From contig JADGCN010000006.1 of assembly GCA_015228975.1 (NCBI GenBank), positions 1 to 61,167 on the forward strand: a DNA stretch of 61,167 bases, in the 5' to 3' direction. Of the stretch, positions 1-7,194 are shown in pieces. The DNA comes from Magnetococcales bacterium (lineage in GTDB: Bacteria > Pseudomonadota > Magnetococcia > Magnetococcales > UBA8363). The stretch's first letter is position 1. Each line of letters opens with the position of its first letter. Both the position numbers and the translations under genes were made by a program. A model generated the notes under the pieces. That model saw only the letters and a list, made by a program, of their open reading frames with translations. It did no database searches and was not told the origin of the DNA.

Positions 1-397
1 ACCCACCATGCCTAAAAAAACGCAGCCCGATGTACCTGGGAGGTTCCAGGGAAGAGCAAGAAGTAGCTTATCAAAAAAGGCGGTTTGTCCGATTTTCGCT
101 GAACCAGCACAAAGTGTTGGAAGACAGGTTTATCAAGATTGTCCCTCAACCAAAAATGGGATGATTATTTCTTTCCTCAGCCCTTAGACGATCAGACCTG
201 ACCAACCTACCAATCTTGTTCAAAGAGTGGAAGGATGAACATCGTTTTTTGTGGAATCTGGAATTTGCCGAGAACTATAATGTACAATTGGTTACCCACT
301 GGCAAAAGGACCGGAATTACACTTCTGGATGGACGCGAGTTGAATGCGTATCATCCAGGGAACCGGACTCACTCAATTATGATTGGAGGAACAACAC
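1..397. other. Window edge, no convincing gene
   Basis: No confident gene is visible before the YHYH protein. A reading frame open at the window edge runs from base 3 to a TGA at 162-164 and is rich in charged residues (Lys, Arg, Glu, Gln); it could be the last 53 codons of a gene that begins outside the window. A competing 59-codon frame starts at ATG 8 and ends at 187. Neither shows a recognisable motif. Bases 190-380 hold the upstream region of the next gene. Confidence 0.3.
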
Positions 398-1477
398 ATG
401 TCACGTAAGCAGGCTGCAGGGGTACTGTTATTAAGCGCGCTTCTGGGAACGGTTGCTGTTCAAACCGTTGATGCCAAAACACAAATTTCAACATCCACAA
501 CCAACTTGACGATCAATGGCGTGTCCATGGCGGTGTACACCGTGCAAAGCGATGGCACACCCTTCTACGGCACCAATAATGCGGCTGGTTTCCCAACCAG
601 TGGCACCAGTTATCTGCACACCCCGTCAGCACAATCCTACACATTCTACATCCCCGCCGCGCCAACCTTGGCCGGTACCGCCGCTTCGCCTGTTTATACC
701 CCTCTGGGGCTGTCAAACAGCTTGGGCGTTGCCTTCGATGGCGTCCCGTATGACCCCCTGACCAGCAATTGCAACGGTTCCAAGTCAACTTCCAATAGCT
801 GTACTTTCCGCATCGAGGGGCGATTGCAGACGGATACGGCGACTGCCAGCAGTGCCTATGGAACCGGTCGTCTGGGATTTGACGTCCATAATGGCCATTC
901 CCAATCCAATGGATCCTACCATTATCACAGCATTCCCTGTGGCATCTCCACGGGGGGGTCGGCGTTGATCAGTTGCAGCCCGATGGTCAAAAACAATACC
1001 TGGACTGCGTTGCCGAGTACAGCGACTGTCGTCGGCTATGCCCGGGATGGTTTTCCCATTGTGGTACAGAACGGCGTTACGGCCAACTATGCCGTGGTAT
1101 CTGCCGCTGCTTCCGGTCGGCCTTCCACCAACCCCGTCGATTCCACCAACCAACTGGGCAACTGGTCCGCAGACATGATGACCCTCCTGGCTTCGGGTAG
1201 CACCACCTTTACCCAGGCCAATCTGCCCGCCAACAAAACGTTTGGTGATTTCGTCTACAAAGGCCCGAGTACGTTGGGAACTTCTTCCACCGCCCTGGGT
1301 TTGTGCAACGAAGCCCCCAACACCAACCCCAACATAAAAACATTGGCAGGGGTTCAGGCTGCTTATGTCTACTATCTGACACCCAACTTTCCCATGGTTC
1401 CCAGGTGTTTGATTGGCGTAACCGATGCCGCAACAGCCACGACTCAGGGATTTTACCATGCGGGTAGCTACGATTGA
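398..1477 (+). CDS. Secreted YHYH-domain protein
   Basis: This encodes an exported protein of about 359 residues with an N-terminal signal peptide (basic MSRKQ, hydrophobic stretch to about residue 22, then VDAKT). The name-giving motif YHYH sits at residues 174-177, preceded by a His/Asn-rich stretch (DVHNGHSQSNG). The downstream segment GYARDGFPIVV matches the usual second conserved block of YHYH-domain proteins. The family has no firmly established biochemical function; a surface or periplasmic role is inferred from the signal peptide. I chose ATG 398 rather than an in-frame TTG at 383 because GGAGGA at 385-390 sits 7 bases before it. The gene stands alone and is followed by a good terminator. 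Paired cysteines (LTSNCNG..NSCTF) suggest a disulphide. Confidence 0.8.
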   Translation: MSRKQAAGVLLLSALLGTVAVQTVDAKTQISTSTTNLTINGVSMAVYTVQSDGTPFYGTNNAAGFPTSGTSYLHTPSAQSYTFYIPAAPTLAGTAASPVYTPLGLSNSLGVAFDGVPYDPLTSNCNGSKSTSNSCTFRIEGRLQTDTATASSAYGTGRLGFDVHNGHSQSNGSYHYHSIPCGISTGGSALISCSPMVKNNTWTALPSTATVVGYARDGFPIVVQNGVTANYAVVSAAASGRPSTNPVDSTNQLGNWSADMMTLLASGSTTFTQANLPANKTFGDFVYKGPSTLGTSSTALGLCNEAPNTNPNIKTLAGVQAAYVYYLTPNFPMVPRCLIGVTDAATATTQGFYHAGSYD

Positions 1478-1507
1478 TCGTTAGTTGACCCGAATCACAC
1501 ATAGTAA

Positions 1508-1552
1508 GGGCTGCCACAGGGGTTGCACATCCCTGGGGCAGCCTTTCTTTCA
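1508..1552 (+). terminator. Rho-independent terminator after the YHYH gene
   Basis: GGCTGCC (1509-1515) pairs with GGCAGCC (1537-1543), and CAGGG (1517-1521) extends the stem with CCCTG (1531-1535). The stem is followed by TTTCTTTC. It lies 31 bases after the YHYH stop codon and just beyond the 3' end of the opposing M23 gene. Confidence 0.75.
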
Positions 1553-1560
1553 TTAATTTT

Positions 1561-2418
1561 TCATGGAATGGGGGCGTTATTTTCCACCCCGGGCAAGCGG
1601 AGGGGATCAACCCGTTGACCGCGCACCAGGGTGCCCCAGTGCAGATGGGGACCGGTAGAACGTCCCGTGGTACCAACGTAGCCAATGGTTTGCCCCTGGG
1701 TGACCCAATCGCCCTCGGCAACCAGCATTTGGTCCAGGTGGGCGTAAAGGGAAACGACTCCGTGGCCATGGTGCAGTACCAACGTGTTGCCGGTCAGTAC
1801 ATAGTTTGCCCCGGCCAGGGCAACCAAACCCGCAGCCGTAGCCTGGACCAATGTCCCTTTGGGGGCCGCAATATCAACACCATTGTGGGGATTTTTGGGT
1901 TTGCCGTTCAGGATGCGCCGGCTGCCGAATACCCCGGAAAACCGTCCTGTAACGGGTTGCCGAAAACCATTCTGAAAACCAACCTGGCCATCTCGCAAAC
2001 GGTAGACAGCTTTGATGGATTCGGTCTCGCGCTGGATCCGTTCTTCGAGCGCCTTGTTGGGGGGGGTCACCTTGCCTTCCGGCAAACTGATCCGTTCTTC
2101 TTGATAATTCCTTTTGGCTATTGCCATTTCTTTACGCAAGGTCTCCCGACGACCATCTGGATTTGCCAAGGTGACATCGATGGTGACGAGTCCGGGGGGC
2201 GCTTCCATATCCAGGCCGATCACTGCCAACCCGTCCGGGGTGATGGGAAACGGGGAGGCGTTGAGCTTGCCGCTCGCTTTGGCTCCGGGGGACAAGCCGA
2301 TCACACGCAGAAGGACAGCCGTTCCCTGATCAAGGGGACCGGATAATTCCAGGGTGGCCGCTCCTGCTTGAGTTGAAAAAAAATACAGAAATAACAGGAA
2401 TATTCCGGAACGGATCAT
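1561..2418 (-). CDS. M23 family metallopeptidase (LytM/NlpD-like)
   Basis: A 285-residue exported peptidase, probably a peptidoglycan endopeptidase or an amidase activator in the periplasm. Residues 1-20 form a signal peptide ending TQAGA. A beta-rich N-terminal region (about 22-100) is followed by the LytM/M23 domain (about 150-275). All family metal and catalytic positions are visible: H178 and D182 in HNGVD, H227 in YAHLDQ, and H258/H260 in GPHLHW, so it should be active. Its start codon overlaps the stop of xseA by four bases (ATGA), so the two are translationally coupled. The same xseA-peptidase neighbourhood is common, but the two proteins have no known joint task. Confidence 0.9.
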   Translation of the reverse strand: MIRSGIFLLFLYFFSTQAGAATLELSGPLDQGTAVLLRVIGLSPGAKASGKLNASPFPITPDGLAVIGLDMEAPPGLVTIDVTLANPDGRRETLRKEMAIAKRNYQEERISLPEGKVTPPNKALEERIQRETESIKAVYRLRDGQVGFQNGFRQPVTGRFSGVFGSRRILNGKPKNPHNGVDIAAPKGTLVQATAAGLVALAGANYVLTGNTLVLHHGHGVVSLYAHLDQMLVAEGDWVTQGQTIGYVGTTGRSTGPHLHWGTLVRGQRVDPLRLPGVENNAPIP

Positions 2419-3761
2419 GATGGTTTCCTGACTTGTTGCACAGTGGCATCGAATTCGGCGTCAACCAGGTGAATGGTGACAATATCTCCCGGTTTGACGG
2501 TTTTACCACTTTTTTGCAAGGTGCCGCGTTTGTTGTAAACGAGGGCATATCCCCGATCGAGGACCGCCTTGGGGGAGACCCCGTGCAGACGGGCTATCAA
2601 AGCCGCCAATTGGTCCGCTTGCCGCAGAAAATAGACACGCATGACCTGTGACAGCCGCTGTTGATCCTGTTGTAAGCGGGTTTGTTGCATCGGAAGCGTC
2701 CGCGACGGCCATTGTACCAAGCGCTGTTGCAGGTTGGCCATTTCTGGTACACGTCGTTGGAAGGCTTGCAAGGTGGTGTTGTTGAGGCGCTCGGTCAATT
2801 CATCAATACGAAAACGTTGGCTGTCGATTTGCCGGCGGGGATGCGTCAAACGCCCCTTGGTTTGGCTTAACCGGTGCTGATGATGTACCAGGAGAGCGGA
2901 AAAACCGCGAACCAAATTTTGTCGCGCTTGCCACAATCGTTGTTGCAGGTGGTCAAGTTCCGGCATCACCATTTGCGCGGCGGCGGATGGGGTTGGGGCA
3001 CGGACATCGGCGGCCAGATCGACAAGCGTTGTATCGACTTCGTGACCAACCGCACTGATGATGGGAATGGGGCTGGCGGCGATGGCCCGAACGATGCGCT
3101 CGTCGTTGAATACGGCCAAATCATCGGTGGAACCGCCGCCGCGACCACAAATGATCACCTCGGGACGTCCATCCGCCACCAGTTGTTGCAGGGCGGAAAC
3201 GATCTCCTGGGCGGCTTGATCCCCCTGGACCCGGGCGTGGGCGACGAGCAGATGATAGCCCACACGACGATCATCAAGAACCCGGATGACATCTTGCAGG
3301 GCGGCTCCAGTCCTGGAGGTGACGATACCAATAACAGCGGGAAAATAGGGGAGAAGTCGTTTGCGTTCGGGGTCGAACAATCCTTCACGACTCAGTTGGG
3401 CGTGGAGTTTCAGCAAACGCTCACGGGCATCGCCCGCCCCATCGTCCTGCATCCCTTCGACAATCAGTTGGTATTCACCCCGAGGCGTGTAAACGGCGAT
3501 CCGTCCGGTGATGATGACGGATTGTCCAATTTTGGGCTGCGTATTCAATCGCTTGCGGTTGCCTTTCCAAATGACGCAACGAATGCGCGACTGACCATCG
3601 ATCAGGGCAAAATAAACATGTCCCGATGCCGGTTGGGCCAGATCCGACAATTCCCCCCGGACTCGAACGTAGGCAAAGCGATTTTCAAGCAAGTCGCGGA
3701 TTGCTTCGTTGAGTCCGGTGACGGACAAAATATCATTCCAATGGGGTTCCGAAATTTCCAT
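2415..3761 (-). CDS. xseA: Exodeoxyribonuclease VII large subunit
   Basis: XseA, with the small subunit XseB (not in this window), degrades single-stranded DNA from both ends into oligonucleotides in repair and recombination. The 448-residue length matches the family. An N-terminal OB fold (about 10-105, containing GELSDLAQPASGHVYF) is followed by the catalytic domain with GIVTSRTGAALQDV, CGRGGGSTDDLAVFNDE and SAVGHEVDTTLVDLAADVRAPTPS. A long coiled-coil segment rich in Gln and Leu (about 265-380) precedes a small C-terminal beta domain ending in DAEFDATVQQV. It is the first gene of a two-gene unit with the M23 peptidase. Confidence 0.96.
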   Translation of the reverse strand: MEISEPHWNDILSVTGLNEAIRDLLENRFAYVRVRGELSDLAQPASGHVYFALIDGQSRIRCVIWKGNRKRLNTQPKIGQSVIITGRIAVYTPRGEYQLIVEGMQDDGAGDARERLLKLHAQLSREGLFDPERKRLLPYFPAVIGIVTSRTGAALQDVIRVLDDRRVGYHLLVAHARVQGDQAAQEIVSALQQLVADGRPEVIICGRGGGSTDDLAVFNDERIVRAIAASPIPIISAVGHEVDTTLVDLAADVRAPTPSAAAQMVMPELDHLQQRLWQARQNLVRGFSALLVHHQHRLSQTKGRLTHPRRQIDSQRFRIDELTERLNNTTLQAFQRRVPEMANLQQRLVQWPSRTLPMQQTRLQQDQQRLSQVMRVYFLRQADQLAALIARLHGVSPKAVLDRGYALVYNKRGTLQKSGKTVKPGDIVTIHLVDAEFDATVQQVRKPS

Positions 3762-3800
3762 TAATTTTTTTTGTCATCTTTTTGAAAATGTTAAAATATT

Positions 3801-3830
3801 AAGACGAGCGTTCCGATCCTTCCTCGTCTT
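3801..3830 (-). terminator. Hairpin after amrS, possible terminator
   Basis: AAGACGAG (3801-3808) and CTCGTCTT (3823-3830) form a perfect 8-bp stem. Read on the minus strand the stem is followed by an A/T-rich, interrupted U tract. It lies between the end of amrS and the start of xseA, so it could end amrS transcripts. Confidence 0.5.
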
Positions 3831-3905
3831 GTTGCCATTTTCCGGGCGGTGCGGGGACCGAACGATACGGGTCATGTATCTATTGGCACCCCAAGGAAAC
3901 ACCTT

Positions 3906-4967
3906 TCATCGGGATACTTGCAAGGGGAGACGTTTGGATCCCCAGGTTCCGGGTTTGGCTTCCAGGACACCACCACAGGGTGTTTGGCAAAAACGGCACC
4001 GGCCTTGTTCATCAAGATTCCATTGGCCCAGGGTGTAACCGGAGCGTTCGATTAACAATTGGTCGCATTCATGACACCAGGTGCTTCCCCACTGACGGTC
4101 AACAATATTCCCGGCATATACATAATGAATCCCATTGTTTTTGGCAATCTGACATGCGTTAATCAGGGATGTCATGGGCGTTGGGGGAATGGATCGCATT
4201 TTCCAATCGGGGTGGAATGCGGAAAAGTGGATGGGGATGCCGGGTCCCAGGTGTTCGACAACCCATTGGGTGAGTTGTTGGAGTTCACTGGTGGAATCGT
4301 TGACGCCGGGGATCAGGAGGGTCGTGAGTTCCAGCCACACCTTGGTTTCTTTAGCAACGTATTCGATGATGTCGAGAACGGGTTGCAGGTGACCGCCGCA
4401 AAGATGGTGGTAGAAGTCGTCGGAGAATGCTTTCAGGTCGATATTGGCGGCGTCCATGTGGGAAAAGAAGAGTTCAGCGGGTTTGGGATTGATATAGCCG
4501 GCGGTAACGGCCACGGATTGGATGCCTTGATCGTGGCATGCTTGGGCGCAATCGATGGCGTATTCCAGGAAAATGACGGGATCGTTGTAGGTATAGGCGA
4601 CGCTACGACTGCCTGAGTGTTTGGCCATGTGGGCGATATCTGCGGGGGAGGCTTGGTTGGCGAGTCGGTCCATGTGGGTGGATTTGGAGATATCCCAATT
4701 TTGGCAAAATTTACAGGTCAGGTTACAGCCGGCGGTGCCAAAGGAGAGGATGGGGGTTCCGGGGAGGAAATGGTTGAGTGGTTTCTTTTCGATGGGATCA
4801 ACGCAAAAGCCGCTGGAACGACCGTAGGTGTCCAGGACCATTTGGTTGTTATGCCGCGAACGGACGAAGCAGACTCCCTTTTGACTTTCTGAAAGTTGAC
4901 AATGCCTTGGACAAAGGTTGCATTGAATACGATCATTTTCCAGTGGGTGCCAGTAGCCGACGTTCAT
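3906..4967 (-). CDS. amrS: AmmeMemoRadiSam-system radical SAM enzyme
   Basis: A 353-residue radical S-adenosylmethionine enzyme of the AmrS/PflA-like family. The [4Fe-4S]-binding CxxxCxxC is at C81-C85-C88 (AGCNLTCKFCQNWD). An N-terminal cysteine cluster (C16, C19, C23, C33) and a C-terminal zinc-ribbon-like CHEC...CRFC..C (last 45 residues) are also typical of this family. In many genomes it is encoded beside AMMECR1 and Memo proteins, which are not in this window. The reaction is not settled, so no substrate can be given. It stands between Kup and xseA on the same strand, separated from each by palindromes. Confidence 0.9.
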   Translation of the reverse strand: MNVGYWHPLENDRIQCNLCPRHCQLSESQKGVCFVRSRHNNQMVLDTYGRSSGFCVDPIEKKPLNHFLPGTPILSFGTAGCNLTCKFCQNWDISKSTHMDRLANQASPADIAHMAKHSGSRSVAYTYNDPVIFLEYAIDCAQACHDQGIQSVAVTAGYINPKPAELFFSHMDAANIDLKAFSDDFYHHLCGGHLQPVLDIIEYVAKETKVWLELTTLLIPGVNDSTSELQQLTQWVVEHLGPGIPIHFSAFHPDWKMRSIPPTPMTSLINACQIAKNNGIHYVYAGNIVDRQWGSTWCHECDQLLIERSGYTLGQWNLDEQGRCRFCQTPCGGVLEAKPGTWGSKRLPLQVSR

Positions 4968-4984
4968 GTTTGCGTTTCTTTATT

Positions 4985-5175
4985 GAGGGGATAGGTTTGG
5001 AAAGGGTCTGGACCCTTTCCAGCAGGGTTTGGGACTTAAGTCCCAAGGTTTTGTTTTTTTCCGCCCCCTTTGATCAGGAAGCATTGTCGCGTTTATTGCG
5101 AAAATGCGTCTGGGGGCGTGTCTTGGCTGTGGGATTCCTTGGTTGGTATTGACCAAGGAACCCCACAGCACTGTT
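4985..5175. repeat. Cluster of intergenic palindromes between kup and amrS
   Basis: Four stem-loops are packed into the gap. GGAAAGGGTC (4999-5008) pairs with GACCCTTTCC (5011-5020). An 18-bp perfect palindrome centred on CTTAAG lies at 5029-5046. GCATTGTCGC (5081-5090) pairs with GCGAAAATGC (5098-5107) with one mismatch and is enclosed by CGCCCCC (5062-5068) and GGGGGCG (5112-5118). Finally an 18-bp stem joins 5126-5143 to 5152-5169 with one mismatch, just after the kup stop codon. The third element recurs at 36.09 kb. The last stem could terminate kup, but no U tract follows it. Confidence 0.75.
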
Positions 5176-5193
5176 GCCAGCATCTTGGGTTTG

Positions 5194-7173
5194 TCAGCTC
5201 AACCTGCCCAGGACAATGCGGGTACCGAGATCCACCACCTGACTGGGAGGCAGGTGAAAAAATCCGGTGGGACTTTCAGCACTACGGAACATATCCAGGA
5301 ACAGTTGCAACCGCCATTGGCTCATGGCCGGGTGCTTGCCCGCTAGGAAAATGGCCTTACCGATGAAAAACCAGGTATCCTGTAAGGACATGGGTTTATT
5401 TTCTTTCAGTACACATTGGGTCAACGCTTTGGGTACGTTCATGACCTCCATGAAGCCATAACGTATGATGACGCGATAAAACTGACCATCCAAGGTATCC
5501 ACCTGGATGCGTTCGGCATCGTTGACATGGGGCAGGGTGTCGGTACGCACGCTGAGAAAAACGATTTGTTCGTAGAGGGATCCGGTGTGGCGCAACAGCT
5601 CGACAAAGGCAGAAGGGGCCACCTGAAAATTTTGCGTCATGAAAACAGCCGTACCTGGCATTTTGTTAAAGGGGGCAGCTTCAAATTGCCGCAAAAAAGG
5701 TTCCAGGGGGATTTCCTGCCTTTGCACCGCTTCCCGCACCAAGGTTTGTCCTTTGCGCCATGTAGACATCATAAAGAACAGAACGGCTCCCAGCGCCAGG
5801 GGGAACCAGCCACCATCGGCAATTTTAAGGATATTGGCACCAAAGAAGCCCAGATCCACGCTCATGAAGATCACCATGAAGAGGATGGCCTTGGGCCAGC
5901 TCCAGGAGAACATTTTTCTGAGGACGATGCCGAATGCCAGGGGGGTGGCGGCGACCATGGTGACGGTCACTGAGATGCCATAGGCGGCTGCCAGATTATT
6001 GGAACTCTTAAAACCGAGTACCAGCATGACCACGGCGACCAGCAGCAACCAGTTGGTGGCGGGGACATAAATTTGTCCGAATTCGGTGGAGGAGGTATGG
6101 ACCACTCGCAGGCGGGGTAGGTAACCCAGTTGCATGGCTTGGCGGGTAGCGGAATAAGCCCCGGAAATAACCGCCTGGGAGGCGATGACGGTTGCGGAGG
6201 TGGCCAAAATCACCATGGGTATCAAGGCCCAGGATGGAACGCTGTGATAGAAGGGATTTTTGACGGCGGCAGGGTTGTTCAGGATCAGAGCGCCCTGACC
6301 AAGATAATTCAGGATCAGGGCAGGAAAGACGATAAGAACCCACGACCAGTTGATGGCTTTTTTCCCAAAGTGCCCCATATCGGCGTAGAGTGCCTCGGCA
6401 CCGGTGACTGCCAGAAAAACGGAACCCAAGACCAAAAATGTGTCGCCTGATTGCGCGCCGAAAAAATAGTGAATGCCATAGTATGGGTTGATAGCCAGTA
6501 AAATTTTAGGATAGTTGACAATTTCCTTGATACCGATCAAGGCGATGGCCACAAACCAGATGAAGCAGATCGGACCAAAAAGGCGGCCAATTTTGGCAGT
6601 TCCCTTGCTCTGAAAAAAGAACAACAAGAACAGAACAAGCAACGTCGCAGGTATGATGTAGGGCGTGAAGGCTGGTGTAACGACTTCCAGACCTTCGATG
6701 GCCGAAAGAACCGAGATGGCTGGGGTGATGACACCATCACCGAAAAAAAACGACACACCGATCATGCCGGCGATCATGATCAAACGCTGCATCCGGGGAT
6801 TGTCGGCGGTATATTTTCGGGCCAGCTCCACCAGGACCAGATTACCGCCTTCGCCCTGGTGGCTGGCCTTCATGATAAAGAGCTGGTATTTCAACGTGAG
6901 AACGACCAGCAAAGTCCAAAGGATGAGTGAAATGATGCCGGTTACGTTATCAAAGGTGGGTGGGGGAGCATGTTCACCGCCCAAAGCTTCCTTGACAGCG
7001 TAGAGAGGGCTGGTACCGATATCGCCAAACACAATTCCGACAGCCCCGATCATCAGGGGGAACAGTCGGCTTTTGGAATCACCGGAATCGTTGTTAGGGG
7101 GGGTGTTGGTTTGCGTCATGGGATTGGGCTGGAAAGGGATGGGAGGGAATGTTGCTGAGATTTCTATTCTCAT
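5194..7173 (-). CDS. kup: Kup-type low-affinity potassium transporter
   Basis: An inner-membrane K+/H+ symporter of the Kup/HAK/KT family. The signature GIVFGDIGTSPLYAVKEAL lies close to the N-terminus and is followed by about twelve hydrophobic segments up to about residue 460, then a soluble C-terminal domain of about 180 residues, as in the family (usually 620-660 residues; here 659). Characteristic stretches include GEGGNLVLVELARKY, FFFGDGVITPAISVLSA and AVTGAEALYADMGHFGK. The start is uncertain: ATG 7173 gives the full frame, while ATG 7119 (MTQTNTPPNNDS) is closer to family N-termini; neither has a strong Shine-Dalgarno site. It is a single-gene unit. Confidence 0.95.
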   Translation of the reverse strand: MRIEISATFPPIPFQPNPMTQTNTPPNNDSGDSKSRLFPLMIGAVGIVFGDIGTSPLYAVKEALGGEHAPPPTFDNVTGIISLILWTLLVVLTLKYQLFIMKASHQGEGGNLVLVELARKYTADNPRMQRLIMIAGMIGVSFFFGDGVITPAISVLSAIEGLEVVTPAFTPYIIPATLLVLFLLFFFQSKGTAKIGRLFGPICFIWFVAIALIGIKEIVNYPKILLAINPYYGIHYFFGAQSGDTFLVLGSVFLAVTGAEALYADMGHFGKKAINWSWVLIVFPALILNYLGQGALILNNPAAVKNPFYHSVPSWALIPMVILATSATVIASQAVISGAYSATRQAMQLGYLPRLRVVHTSSTEFGQIYVPATNWLLLVAVVMLVLGFKSSNNLAAAYGISVTVTMVAATPLAFGIVLRKMFSWSWPKAILFMVIFMSVDLGFFGANILKIADGGWFPLALGAVLFFMMSTWRKGQTLVREAVQRQEIPLEPFLRQFEAAPFNKMPGTAVFMTQNFQVAPSAFVELLRHTGSLYEQIVFLSVRTDTLPHVNDAERIQVDTLDGQFYRVIIRYGFMEVMNVPKALTQCVLKENKPMSLQDTWFFIGKAIFLAGKHPAMSQWRLQLFLDMFRSAESPTGFFHLPPSQVVDLGTRIVLGRLS

Positions 7174-7194
7174 CCTGTTGCATGGCTGCCAAAA

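Noticed and set aside
216-434. 72-codon ORF before the YHYH gene
   Set aside because: It starts at TTG, has no ribosome site, and overlaps the well-supported start of the YHYH protein.
2874-3764. 296-codon plus-strand ORF opposite xseA
   Set aside because: It is an antisense shadow; xseA is complete and well conserved on the other strand.
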